Shown here: in pieces, positions 1 to 8,179 of the stretch
Layout: the number at the start of each line of letters is the position of its first letter
Position numbering within the stretch: the stretch's first letter is position 1
NCBI GenBank assembly: GCA_002434245.1
Contig: DJJR01000005.1
Span: forward strand, 67,671 to 122,084
Length of the DNA stretch: 54,414 nt
Direction of reading: 5' to 3'
Source: Pelosinus fermentans
GTDB taxonomy: Bacteria > Bacillota > Negativicutes > DSM-13327
The notes under the pieces: generated by a model
Told to the model about the DNA's origin: nothing
Database searches by the model: none
What the model saw: the letters and a program-made list of their open reading frames with translations, nothing else
Position numbers and translations under genes: made by a program

Positions 1-44
1 ATGCAACAGCTTTGTTGTTTCTTTATTCTTATACGTTTATCCCA

Positions 45-830
45 TTATCTGACTAAATCATAAGTTACGCAGACAGGACGCCCCGTCCTCGGTTCCTTAA
101 CGATCTGTGCATCAATTTGAAAGACTTCTTTTAATACATGAGGTACCATGACCTCATCAGGCGTCCCATGACAGATGATGCTCCCGCCCTTGATTGCAAT
201 CATATAATCGGCAAATCGAGCCGCTAAATTTAAATCATGCAAGACCATCACAATGGTGTAGCCCTGCTTTTTATTAAGATCACGTAAAAGCTCGAGTACC
301 TCCAACTGATGAGATAGATCAAGGTAAGTAGTAGGCTCATCAAGCAGAATAAGATCAGTCTGCTGCGCCAGTGCCATAGCAATCCACACACGCTGACGCT
401 GCCCGCCGGAAAGGGTATCCACAGAACGATGTTCCAGTTCTGAAAGTCTTGTCACTTCCAGGGACCAGCCGATAATCTTTCTATCGTTCAAGGCGAGCTT
501 GCCAAAGCCCCGCTGATAAGGGAAACGTCCATATGATACCAACTCACCCACGGTCACCCCATGAGGAGCGGTAGGACTTTGTGGCAGAATCGCCATTTTT
601 TTAGCAATTTCCTTAGTCGCGAGGGTTGTAATATCCTCTTCATTTAAATAAACCGCCCCCGCTTTAAAGCGCAGAATACGCCCCACCGCCTTTAGAACAC
701 TTGATTTACCACAACCATTAGGACCGATAATGGTGGTAATTTTCCCATAGGGGATTTTCATATTTAAAGCTTCTACAACGGTACTTTCATCGTAGGCGAT
801 TGCTAAATTCTTTGTTGTGATACTATTCAT
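45..830 (-). CDS. FecE-type ABC transporter ATPase (iron/siderophore/cobalamin class)
   Basis: This is the cytoplasmic ATPase of a type II ABC importer for iron chelates, heme or corrinoids. In the 261-residue product the Walker A motif GPNGCGKSS lies at residues 36-44, the signature LSGGQ at 140-144 and Walker B ending in LLDEPT near 162-167, followed by the switch histidine in VLHDLN. The length is normal for FecE/FhuC/BtuD. The gene is the last of a minus-strand operon, 36 bp behind two FecCD-type permeases, with a binding protein further upstream. The Fur box ahead of the operon favours an iron chelate over B12. Substrate identity cannot be read from the ATPase. Confidence 0.93.
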   Translation of the reverse strand: MNSITTKNLAIAYDESTVVEALNMKIPYGKITTIIGPNGCGKSSVLKAVGRILRFKAGAVYLNEEDITTLATKEIAKKMAILPQSPTAPHGVTVGELVSYGRFPYQRGFGKLALNDRKIIGWSLEVTRLSELEHRSVDTLSGGQRQRVWIAMALAQQTDLILLDEPTTYLDLSHQLEVLELLRDLNKKQGYTIVMVLHDLNLAARFADYMIAIKGGSIICHGTPDEVMVPHVLKEVFQIDAQIVKEPRTGRPVCVTYDLVR

Positions 831-866
831 TGATTACACCTGCTTTTTTAAATGAATGGCGACACT

Positions 867-1895
867 CTATCTTCCGCTTTTTGCCAGCAGATATAGAAAA
901 TAAGGTGCGCCCACAACTGCAACAACGATACCTGTCGGTATCTCCGAGGGCTGCACAAGAGTACGGGCCAGAATATCAGATATGGACACCAGTAAAGCAC
1001 CTGTTAATGCACAACACGGCAATAAAATCTGATGCCCTGGTCCCACGAGGCGACGTGCTAAATGGGGGGCTATCAGTCCAACAAAACTGATATTACCGCT
1101 AACGGCGACGCAAGATGCCGCCAATGCCACTGCAGCCGCCAATAGCATCCTTCGCTCCCGTTCTACAGATACGCCCAGACCCCAAGCAATTTCCTCACCA
1201 ACACCTAGCACATCAAGAACCCGTGCCTTGAAAAATACATAAGGAACCAGTACTAGCAGCCATGGAAGCAGTGCTATGACAAACTTCCAACTAGCGCCCC
1301 AAATGCGCCCCGCCTGCCATACCGTGACAAAATTAAACTGACTCTCGTCCAGAAGAATAACCAAAACAATCATGGCAGCACTGATCCCTACCTGCATACC
1401 TACTCCCGTTAAAATCAGGCGCAAAGGCGATAATCCCTCTAAATTTTTATAAGCTAATAGATAAATCAGCACTGCCGCGAGACCAGCGCCAATCAGTGCC
1501 AGAAAGGGCAGCGTGAATACAGAAAGGGCCGTTTTGGTCGGAAAAAGCAGAACAAATAGCACAACCATCAATCCAGCACCAGCATTAATTCCTAACAGTC
1601 CAGGGTCAGCCAGCGCATTTCTGGCTATTCCCTGAATGATGCATCCTGAGAGGGCAAGTCCCGCACCGACCAGCATAGCAATGATGATACGAGGCATTCT
1701 GAAAGTAAACAAGACCAGATTCTCTTTGTCACTGCCACCTCCAAGGAGGATGCGTAGAAGATCATGAAACGTTAAGTGGGTATAGCCGGATTTCATGCTG
1801 AAGATGATTGAAAGAACCAGTAAAATCCCTAGTACAAGCAGCACAGCAATAAATTTTGAGTTTTTTTTCTTCTTTTGCCGGCCCGTAGAACCCAT
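867..1895 (-). CDS. FecCD-family ABC permease, second subunit
   Basis: This 342-residue polytopic membrane protein belongs to the BtuC/FecCD/FhuB permease family. It starts with a short Lys-rich cytoplasmic tail (residues 7-12) followed by hydrophobic segments throughout, and carries the family motif region 'SGNISFVGLIAPHLARRLVG' near residue 265, which contacts the ATPase. A strong AAAGGAGGGAGG ribosome binding site precedes the ATG. The upstream permease ends one base before this start, so the two are translationally linked and probably form the heterodimeric channel for an iron chelate. FecC and FecD roles cannot be separated by eye. Confidence 0.92.
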   Translation of the reverse strand: MGSTGRQKKKKNSKFIAVLLVLGILLVLSIIFSMKSGYTHLTFHDLLRILLGGGSDKENLVLFTFRMPRIIIAMLVGAGLALSGCIIQGIARNALADPGLLGINAGAGLMVVLFVLLFPTKTALSVFTLPFLALIGAGLAAVLIYLLAYKNLEGLSPLRLILTGVGMQVGISAAMIVLVILLDESQFNFVTVWQAGRIWGASWKFVIALLPWLLVLVPYVFFKARVLDVLGVGEEIAWGLGVSVERERRMLLAAAVALAASCVAVSGNISFVGLIAPHLARRLVGPGHQILLPCCALTGALLVSISDILARTLVQPSEIPTGIVVAVVGAPYFLYLLAKSGR

Positions 1896-2945
1896 CTATG
1901 CCTCCCTCCTTTGTTTACGTGCTAAGTATAGGAAAAAGGGAACACCGATGAGGGCAATGATAGCACCGATTGGTGTTTCATGCAGAGGATTAAGCATCCG
2001 TGCACCCAGATCTGCCAACACCAGCAGCAAGCTCCCCAGCACTGCCGAGGAAGGAATGATCCAGCTGTAATCTACCCCTACCAAATAACGAGCAATATGG
2101 GGAATAATAAGACCGACTAAGCCCACAGGCCCTACCACTGATACGGAGGCTCCTGCCAGTACTAAGACAACAAGAGCAGCGGCGAACTTTACACTGTTCA
2201 CCCTCAGTCCCAGCCCCTGAGCGATTTCCTCTCCTAAGCTGAGCAGCGAAATGGAACGGGAAAGCAGGATCGCTGCAAATAATGTCACTGCTATACACGG
2301 AAACAGGATGCGAAGCTGCTGCCACGTCGTACCCGCAACACCACCTGCCGTCCAAAAGGCTATATCCTGTGCGACACCAAAATAAATAGCAATGCCATGG
2401 CCGATTGCTGCTAGCAGCGCACTAACAGCAATTCCTGCCAACACCAGCCTCATAGGAGTAGCTCCTCCCCGCTGCAGGGAGCTAATCCCATACACCATTC
2501 CGGCACTAATCGAAGCACCGAGAAAAGAATATAAAATGATATAGCTGTAAGATAGACCGGGCACAAAGGCAAAACAGAGAGACAGCATAAAACTTGCTCC
2601 TGCATTAAGACCCATTAGGCCGGAATCCGCCATGGGGTTTTGTGTGATTCCCTGCATCACTGCACCTGCCACAGCTAAAGCAGCCCCTACTAACGCACTT
2701 GCCAACACACGAGGCAGACGTAAATCCTGTATAATTAAATGCTGCATTGAACCAGGAGTAAAATGCATTAGTGCGTCCCATGCAGCAGACAGAGGCATCT
2801 GCACCACGCCCTGTGTAAGGGAGAATGCCATGGATATCACCAGCATACAGAGTCCAACTACAATTACTAAGAGTGCTCTCCAAGAACGATCTGTTTTCTT
2901 TGCAAAGAGATCTGAACGAACAGCGTCATTTGTTGAAACGTTCAT
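1896..2945 (-). CDS. FecCD-family ABC permease, first subunit
   Basis: This 349-residue FecCD-type permease partners the next gene. After a hydrophilic N-terminus of about 25 residues it shows alternating hydrophobic segments consistent with about ten membrane helices, and the conserved 'GPVGLVGLIIPHIARYLVG' loop near residue 272 that couples to the ATPase. A GGAGGTGATGG ribosome binding site lies just before the ATG. It sits 47 bp downstream of the exporter-fold ABC gene on the same strand. The family transports ferric siderophores, heme or cobalamin; the nearby Fur box suggests an iron compound (inference). Confidence 0.92.
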   Translation of the reverse strand: MNVSTNDAVRSDLFAKKTDRSWRALLVIVVGLCMLVISMAFSLTQGVVQMPLSAAWDALMHFTPGSMQHLIIQDLRLPRVLASALVGAALAVAGAVMQGITQNPMADSGLMGLNAGASFMLSLCFAFVPGLSYSYIILYSFLGASISAGMVYGISSLQRGGATPMRLVLAGIAVSALLAAIGHGIAIYFGVAQDIAFWTAGGVAGTTWQQLRILFPCIAVTLFAAILLSRSISLLSLGEEIAQGLGLRVNSVKFAAALVVLVLAGASVSVVGPVGLVGLIIPHIARYLVGVDYSWIIPSSAVLGSLLLVLADLGARMLNPLHETPIGAIIALIGVPFFLYLARKQRREA

Positions 2946-2992
2946 CTATACCATCACCTCCATACCGTTTATTCAGCGCTTAGTAATCCTTA

Positions 2993-4708
2993 TTAAGTAC
3001 TGAATTGAGCGTGATGAAGACGGCTGTATATTCCTTTTTCAGCTAGCAGCTTTTGATGGCTGCCTTGCTCTGCAATACCTTCTGCTGTAACTACGATGAT
3101 ACGATCCGCATTCTTAATTGTCGCCAGCCGATGAGCAATAACGAGAGTTGTCCTTCCTTTGGACAGCTCTGCCAGCGCTTTTTGAATTGCCGTTTCTGTT
3201 TCCGTATCCAAAGCAGAGGTGGCCTCATCCAGTATAAGAATCGCAGGATTCTTGAGAAACATGCGGGCAATAGAAAGCCTCTGTTTCTGTCCACCGGAAA
3301 GTTTCACGCCACGCTCGCCGATAACGGCATCCAGACCGTTCGTTTGAGCACGAATAAAGTCATCCATTTGAGACCGTACTACCGCATCCCATATTTCGTC
3401 CTCTGTTGCATCCATTTTACCGTACAGGATATTTTCCCGAATGGTTCCAGCAAATAGAAATACATCCTGCTGCACAATGCCAATTTGCTGCCGGAGAGAT
3501 TGGAGTTTAATTTTATTAATATCAATTCCATCAATGGTGATACTTCCGGATAATACCTCATAAAAGCGAGGCAGCAGGCTGCACAGGGTAGTCTTTCCTC
3601 CGCCGGAGGGTCCTACAAAAGCCACCGTTTCGCCTGAAGGTATGAAAAGGTCTACATTCTCCAGCACAGGACATTCTTCCTCATAAGCAAAGCTCACGTT
3701 GTTGTAGCGAATATTTCCCTGCAAATGCGGTGCATCAACAGCGTCGGGTGCATCAACAATATCTGGATGGATATCCATAATTTCTACAAAATTTTTAAAT
3801 CCGGCAATGCCTTTGGGGATTCTCTCAACCAGAGTGCTGATCATTTGAATAGGGCGGATGATGACATTGATGAGTAGAATAAAACTGAACATTTGCCCAC
3901 TAGTCAACTCTCCTTGCAAAAAAAACCAGCTTCCTCCTGCTAACGCGAATAAAGATAGAAATCGCATAAGCAGGTAAGTAATCGCTGTGCTGGTGGTGAA
4001 GATCTTAAATCCTTCCATCTTGACCTTGTGGAACCATTGATTATCGGAAATGAACAGCTTTTTTTGATGCTCCTCATTCGTGAAAGCCTGCACCACACGG
4101 ATGCCTCCCAGAGCGTCCTGCAGCCGGGCATAAAAACAGCCTACGCTAGCAAACATCTGCCTAAAAGCACGGGTCATCTTTTTAGCGAAAACAAAGATAA
4201 CCACCATTAAAAGCAGCAATAACAAAAGCGTCATCAGTGACAGCTTCCAGCTGATGGTAAACATCACTCCTAATGCACCAATCAGTGTGATGATGATGAT
4301 AAACACATGTTCTGGTCCATTATGAGCCATGCTCCCCACATCCATCAGGTCATTGGAGATACGCGACATCAACTGACCAGTCCTATGGGTGTCGAAAAAA
4401 CGGAAAGATAATTTCTGCATATGACTAAACAGCTCATTACGCATGTCAGTCTCTATATTGAGTCCCAGCATATTACCCCAGTAATTGATTACAATATTAA
4501 GCCCCGTATTGATCACATAGACGCTTAATAGACCTATGCATGCTAAAAGTACCCAGTGCCAGTTGCCGCTGGGCAGCAATTTGTCCACTACTTGTGCGAC
4601 CGCCAAGGGAAAAACCAATTCCAAAGCAGACATAATTACCGCACAGGAAAAATCTAACAAGAATAGCCCCTTGTAGGGACGATAATAACTAAAAAAACGA
4701 CGAACCAT
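2993..4708 (-). CDS. Exporter-fold ABC half transporter (fused permease and ATPase)
   Basis: This is a 571-residue MsbA/LmrA-type half transporter that should act as a homodimer in the inner membrane. The first 300 residues contain about six hydrophobic helices. The C-terminal ATPase has Walker A GPSGGGKTT near residue 366, signature LSGGQKQRLSIARM near 473 and Walker B LILDEATSALD. A GAAAGGAGCG ribosome binding site precedes the ATG. It lies inside an iron-importer operon, between the binding protein and the permeases. Family members in such settings either export a siderophore or, as in YbtP/YbtQ of yersiniabactin systems, import the ferric siderophore despite the exporter fold. Only one half transporter is encoded here, so a homodimer is the simplest reading. 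Confidence 0.88.
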   Translation of the reverse strand: MVRRFFSYYRPYKGLFLLDFSCAVIMSALELVFPLAVAQVVDKLLPSGNWHWVLLACIGLLSVYVINTGLNIVINYWGNMLGLNIETDMRNELFSHMQKLSFRFFDTHRTGQLMSRISNDLMDVGSMAHNGPEHVFIIIITLIGALGVMFTISWKLSLMTLLLLLLLMVVIFVFAKKMTRAFRQMFASVGCFYARLQDALGGIRVVQAFTNEEHQKKLFISDNQWFHKVKMEGFKIFTTSTAITYLLMRFLSLFALAGGSWFFLQGELTSGQMFSFILLINVIIRPIQMISTLVERIPKGIAGFKNFVEIMDIHPDIVDAPDAVDAPHLQGNIRYNNVSFAYEEECPVLENVDLFIPSGETVAFVGPSGGGKTTLCSLLPRFYEVLSGSITIDGIDINKIKLQSLRQQIGIVQQDVFLFAGTIRENILYGKMDATEDEIWDAVVRSQMDDFIRAQTNGLDAVIGERGVKLSGGQKQRLSIARMFLKNPAILILDEATSALDTETETAIQKALAELSKGRTTLVIAHRLATIKNADRIIVVTAEGIAEQGSHQKLLAEKGIYSRLHHAQFST

Positions 4709-4789
4709 TAAAATACTCTCGCTCCTTTCAAAAATAGCGCAACCATTATAATGTGATTTGCCGTCAGATCTATAAGGTTGCTAATGACT

Positions 4790-5758
4790 TTACTTTGTCA
4801 ACGTTTTGACAACGCTTTTAACTCCATACTCTGTGGCAACGATTCCCACTGTAAAGCCCGATCGATCTACGAAGTAGACATGCCCTCCTTTCACTGCCTG
4901 TAAGGCACTCCATATGGAGTTGCCCTTCAAATCCTCAAGTTTTTTTTCAATACCCGGAACTTTCATTAAAAAAATATGATCAGGATTCAGTTCTGCCAGT
5001 CTTTCCAGGGAAATCCTCCCTGTCCTTTCAGGATAGCCACTCGGGGCGTGCAATCCTAAACCACTTTGCTCATCAAAATACGCAGGATAATTCTGCTTAC
5101 CAAAAACACCAAACGAGTCTTTATCGGCCAATGCTAAGAATGCAAATGTTTCCTCTTGGTAGGGTAACAGTTTATCTCGTGATTGAACAATCAGCCACTC
5201 AAGCTGCGCGATACGCACCTCTGCATCCTGTTCTTTGCCAATTACTTTTGCAATTTCCCGGGGCACACTTCTCCAATCAAGGGAAAGCGGCTGTGTATCT
5301 AACAAGACAACAGGAGCAATCTTGGATAATTCATCATATATCTCTTCGTTATATCTTGTACCAATGATTAACTCAGGTTCAACAGCAAGCAATTTTTCAA
5401 GATTAATGCTGGTTTGGCTTCCCAAGTCAATTAGTGAATTTGCTTCCAGATACGGTTTTAGTGAATCCCATTGTGACATAACAGTAACTTGAGGTGCTGC
5501 GACAGGTGGTGCATTCAGTGCAAACATCGTTTCTACGAGGGGGAAAGCCACCATGGCGATTCGCTGGGGCTGCTTTTCAATACTAATTTTATTACCTTTT
5601 GAATCTATGTAAGTCCGAGGAAAAGCTGCTTCTTTTCCCGCTATTTCACTACTGTCAGATGATTTGGAGACAATATTTATTTTCGGCTGATTGCTGCATC
5701 CCACTAATCCTCCCGTAACTATCACTAATGACAGAAGTATTACAACTATTCTTTTCAT
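4790..5758 (-). CDS. Iron-chelate ABC transporter substrate-binding lipoprotein
   Basis: This is a 322-residue binding protein of the FecB/FhuD/BtuF class (Peripla_BP_2). The start was placed at the ATG at 5758, giving MKRIVVILLS; an earlier in-frame ATG would add a 34-residue tail without a signal. The chosen start has a CGGAGGAGGC ribosome binding site. A signal sequence ends in the lipobox LVGC with the acylated Cys at residue 21. The mature protein contains the family elements 'PQRIAMVAFPLVETMFAL' and 'LLAVEPELIIG'. It is the second gene of the operon, directly after the AraC regulator, and should deliver an iron complex to the FecCD permeases. Ligand class is inferred from context. Confidence 0.9.
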   Translation of the reverse strand: MKRIVVILLSLVIVTGGLVGCSNQPKINIVSKSSDSSEIAGKEAAFPRTYIDSKGNKISIEKQPQRIAMVAFPLVETMFALNAPPVAAPQVTVMSQWDSLKPYLEANSLIDLGSQTSINLEKLLAVEPELIIGTRYNEEIYDELSKIAPVVLLDTQPLSLDWRSVPREIAKVIGKEQDAEVRIAQLEWLIVQSRDKLLPYQEETFAFLALADKDSFGVFGKQNYPAYFDEQSGLGLHAPSGYPERTGRISLERLAELNPDHIFLMKVPGIEKKLEDLKGNSIWSALQAVKGGHVYFVDRSGFTVGIVATEYGVKSVVKTLTK

Positions 5759-5869
5759 ATGCCTCCTCCGTTTATTTGCTGTCACATTTCTAGCATTGAT
5801 AATGAAATTCGACATCACTACAGTACTATACCAAGTAAAAAAAAAAGTAGGAATAGACATATTCCTAAA

Positions 5870-6697
5870 TTACCCCGTATTTTTTTCTAAAAAGTTTCTT
5901 AGCGTACTTGGTGAGGTACCTGTACGCTTTTTAAAAAGCTTACTAAAATAATAGGAATCAGAATAGCCGACATAATCAGAGATTTCTGATACGGAGCAAG
6001 TTGTAGTACATAATAATTCTTTGGCGCGTTTCATCCGCTGAGATATTAAATATTCATTTGGACTCATTTTCGCATGTTTTTGAAACAAATAAGCAAATTG
6101 CTTACTGCTCAAACCATACTGCCCAGCCAATTTGGGGATGGTCAGCTGTTCCATATAGTGATTGTCCATATATTCAATTGACTGTTCGACCAGCGACCGT
6201 CCGCTTTCCTTTTCCCGATTTGTCGAACATGTCAAAACTTCATCCATGACACTTAAGAATAATGATTTGGCCCGCAGAGCCTGTAAGTTACTCGGCATTC
6301 TGCAAGTGTGGCAAAGTCTTTGCAGCATATCATTAATCCGCGGACTGTAGCCCGAATCTAGTTCATAATGGGATAATGCGTAAGGAAACGTGTACTTTTC
6401 ACTGTCAGGAATTTTATAGTGTATCAGCACAAATTCCCACGTTGACTCTCCAAGAACCTCTTTGTCCAATGTCATTCTGGGTCCTGCATGAAAAAATCTG
6501 CCGGGTTCCATTTCATAAGTCACACCCTCGAAAGTCATTCTTGCCTTTCCTCGCAAGGGAAAAATAATTCCTGAGGCTGCTGCAGTATAGGTGGCTACAC
6601 ATTTTCTGCCTGGTTCTATCACAAATCTACCCGCGTCGACAATATTAAATGATATTCGGGAGAAACCGTCTGCCATATCATCAATGTTAACCTTCAT
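5870..6697 (-). CDS. AraC-family transcriptional regulator of the iron-uptake operon
   Basis: This is a 275-residue regulator with an N-terminal cupin-like sensor half (motifs 'GIIFPLRGKARMTFEG' and 'MEPGRFFHAGP') and a C-terminal pair of helix-turn-helix motifs from about residue 175 to 270, ending in the classic AraC signature 'YVGYSDSYYFSKLFKKRTG'. An AGAGGAG ribosome binding site precedes the ATG. The gene is first in the minus-strand importer operon, 111 bp ahead of the binding protein, which resembles siderophore-sensing AraC activators such as YbtA or Btr that respond to the imported chelate. A Fur-type palindrome lies about 105 bp upstream. Confidence 0.92.
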   Translation of the reverse strand: MKVNIDDMADGFSRISFNIVDAGRFVIEPGRKCVATYTAAASGIIFPLRGKARMTFEGVTYEMEPGRFFHAGPRMTLDKEVLGESTWEFVLIHYKIPDSEKYTFPYALSHYELDSGYSPRINDMLQRLCHTCRMPSNLQALRAKSLFLSVMDEVLTCSTNREKESGRSLVEQSIEYMDNHYMEQLTIPKLAGQYGLSSKQFAYLFQKHAKMSPNEYLISQRMKRAKELLCTTTCSVSEISDYVGYSDSYYFSKLFKKRTGTSPSTLRNFLEKNTG

Positions 6698-6799
6698 TGT
6701 ACATGCTCCTCTTCATTAGAAATAAAATAATTATAGAATTATTTTTCATTGCTATCTATAAGAAACGAATTGACTCTATGCTTACAATGTTCGAATATA

Positions 6800-6828
6800 A
6801 TTATGACAATGAATATCATTATCATAAT
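6800..6828. promoter_or_regulatory. Fur box (29-bp palindrome)
   Basis: A 29-bp inverted repeat is centred on 6814, with a single mismatched base pair between its arms. Its core at 6805-6823, GACAATGAATATCATTATC, matches the classical 19-bp Fur consensus at 16 of 19 positions by my count. It lies upstream of the AraC/iron importer operon on the minus strand and about 490 bp before the predicted promoter of the plus-strand nitrogenase-like operon. Iron repression of the importer is the direct inference. Confidence 0.85.
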
Positions 6829-6955
6829 TGAATAAGCCCCAATTTGTCAATCAATCTCCCTTAAGAATACTGGGTTCAATATTCATTTTTTAATATAACA
6901 TAGTGGGTCTTCACCAGAAAGTACGCTTGACGTTCTGTTAGCCGGATAGCAGTAG

Positions 6956-6992
6956 AGATTGCCACGTCGGCTATCGCCTCCTCGCAACGGCC
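6956..6992. repeat. Intergenic repeat of the 'GATTGCCACGTCG...CTCCTCGCAA' type
   Basis: The sequence around GATTGCCACGTCGGCTATCG followed by CCTCCTCGCAACGG resembles, from memory, a short palindromic repeat found many times in anaerobic bacterial genomes, usually ending in CGTCATTGCGAG. Here only one degenerate copy is visible. It is non-coding and lies in the long gap between the iron operon and the nitrogenase-like operon. Confidence 0.45.
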
Positions 6993-7033
6993 ATGAAATA
7001 AATCACAGGAGTGTCAGAAAAGAAATCCGATGC

Positions 7034-7063
7034 TTTTTTAAGGGGCTTTTTTGATAATGACAA
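7034..7063 (+). repeat. Direct repeat copy 1 (TTAAGGGGCTTTTTTGATAA type)
   Basis: This 30-bp stretch recurs almost exactly at 7195-7225: both copies contain a run of T, then AAGGGG or AAAGGG, CTTTT, and end in TTGATAATGACAA. The two copies bracket a palindromic element at 7085-7164. The shared TGATAATGACAA segment looks like half of a Fur box, but no dyad is complete here. Confidence 0.7.
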
Positions 7064-7084
7064 ACAGAGCAAATAGAACGATTT

Positions 7085-7164
7085 AACCGCAGAGACGCAG
7101 AGGACGCTGAGGAGATTTTTAACCCTATCTATCTTTTCTCTGTGTTCTCTGCGTCTCTGCGGTT
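7085..7164. repeat. Palindromic intergenic element, copy 1
   Basis: The arms AACCGCAGAGACGCAGAG (7085-7102) and its exact reverse complement (7147-7164) form an 18-bp perfect stem around about 44 bases. Two more elements of the same plan and related arm sequence lie at 16227-16316 and 18906-18993, so this is a dispersed family rather than a single terminator. A 69-codon open frame crossing it is an artefact of the repeat. Confidence 0.8.
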
Positions 7165-7194
7165 CGATTATTTTTTCCACGCATTTTCTATCCC

Positions 7195-7225
7195 CTTTTT
7201 AAAGGGCTTTTCTTGATAATGACAA
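7195..7225 (+). repeat. Direct repeat copy 2 (TTAAAGGGCTTTTCTTGATAA type)
   Basis: This is the second copy of the repeat at 7034-7063, differing by one base inserted in the T-run and one G/A change by eye. It lies 30 bp beyond the right arm of the palindromic element. The pair could mark duplication or insertion of the composite intergenic block. Confidence 0.7.
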
Positions 7226-7318
7226 TCGTGCCAAGTGGACATTTCGGTGTTGAGACAAAATAGTCCTCTCAATTAAAAACTATTGAAAAAAATACAGGGT
7301 CATTTTGAATTATCTCCA

Positions 7319-7347
7319 TTTACATCTTTTTTTTTGCTTGATATGAT
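7319..7347 (+). promoter_or_regulatory. Predicted promoter of the nitrogenase-like operon
   Basis: A -35 box TTTACA (7319-7324) and a -10 box TATGAT (7342-7347) are separated by 17 bp, and a TG dinucleotide one base before the -10 box makes it an extended -10. The expected transcription start is near 7354, about 44 bases before the TTG start codon. This is the best housekeeping-type match in the gap; it is unproven. Confidence 0.5.
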
Positions 7348-7357
7348 ATTAAACACA

Positions 7358-7381
7358 TTGATCAAATTTCGATATTATCGA
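7358..7381. promoter_or_regulatory. Palindromes between promoter and ribosome binding site (operator candidate)
   Basis: Two dyads follow the predicted start point: TTGATCAA at 7358-7365 and the 13-bp palindrome TCGATATTATCGA at 7369-7381, which abuts the AGAAAGAAGG ribosome binding site. Such placement suits a repressor operator or a small leader structure. The cognate regulator is unknown. Confidence 0.4.
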
Positions 7382-7397
7382 GAAAGAAGGTTTATTA

Positions 7398-8141
7398 TTG
7401 AAAAAAATTGCTATTTATGGGAAAGGCGGTATTGGCAAATCCACGACAGTGTCCAATGTAGCAGCGGCTATGTCCTGTATGGGGCTTCGCGTGATGCAGA
7501 TCGGCTGCGATCCTAAGGCTGACTCTACCCGCAACCTAACGGGTGGACAATCCATTCCAACGGTGCTGGATATTTTGCGGCAAAAAGGTGATGCCGCATT
7601 GAGCGATTTCGTAGTAGAAGGAGCTTGCGGCGTTTTTTGTGTGGAAGCCGGTGGACCAGTTCCGGGGGTGGGCTGTGCGGGACGCGGTATTATCACTGCC
7701 TTTGAAAAACTAGCGGAATTAAACGCCTTTGAACAATATAAGCCAGATATTGTACTTTATGATGTACTAGGGGATGTTGTTTGCGGTGGTTTTGCTATGC
7801 CAATCCGCGGGGGATATGCCGATGAAGTCTGCATTGTCACCTCTGGAGAAATGATGTCGCTGTATGCTGCTGCCAATATCACTCAAGCGGTCAAAAGCTT
7901 TGGAAAGCGAGGGTATGCTACACTCCGCGGGCTAATCCTCAATGCTAAAAATATTGATAACGAAAAATCTTTAGTCGCACAGTCTGCCAGTGAAATGGAT
8001 ACGCAAATTCTGTATCATCTCCCACGCGACCCACTGGTCCAGCAGGCAGAAGCACAAGGTAAAACTGTGATGGAGGCTTTTTCATCTAGCCCTATGGCCG
8101 TGCATTATCGAACTCTGGCGGCTCTTTTATTGGAGGATTAG
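7398..8141 (+). CDS. NifH/BchL-like Fe protein (nitrogenase-superfamily reductase component 2)
   Basis: This is a 247-residue ATP-dependent electron donor of the NifH/BchL/CfbC family. The P-loop is GKGGIGKST at residues 8-16. The two cysteines that bridge the [4Fe-4S] cluster of the homodimer are Cys93 in GVGCAGRG and Cys129 in [12 protein letters not shown]; the conserved CDPKAD follows switch geometry at 37-42. The start is TTG with AGAAAGAAGG seven bases upstream. It is shorter than NifH (about 275-295 residues), mainly at the C-terminus. It is the first gene of a three-gene operon with two component-1 subunits and should reduce them. No nifB, nifE, nifN or nifV accompanies it, so dinitrogen is an unlikely substrate. 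Confidence 0.93.
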   Translation: MKKIAIYGKGGIGKSTTVSNVAAAMSCMGLRVMQIGCDPKADSTRNLTGGQSIPTVLDILRQKGDAALSDFVVEGACGVFCVEAGGPVPGVGCAGRGIITAFEKLAELNAFEQYKPDIVLYDVLGDVVCGGFAMPIRGGYADEVCIVTSGEMMSLYAAANITQAVKSFGKRGYATLRGLILNAKNIDNEKSLVAQSASEMDTQILYHLPRDPLVQQAEAQGKTVMEAFSSSPMAVHYRTLAALLLED

Positions 8142-8179
8142 CTATCTAATTTCAGCCCGATTTGAAAGGAGCAAGAATT

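Noticed and set aside
6971..7180. A 69-codon minus-strand frame in the intergenic gap
   Set aside because: It consists largely of the palindromic element and flanking repeats, lacks a ribosome binding site and has repeat-derived composition.
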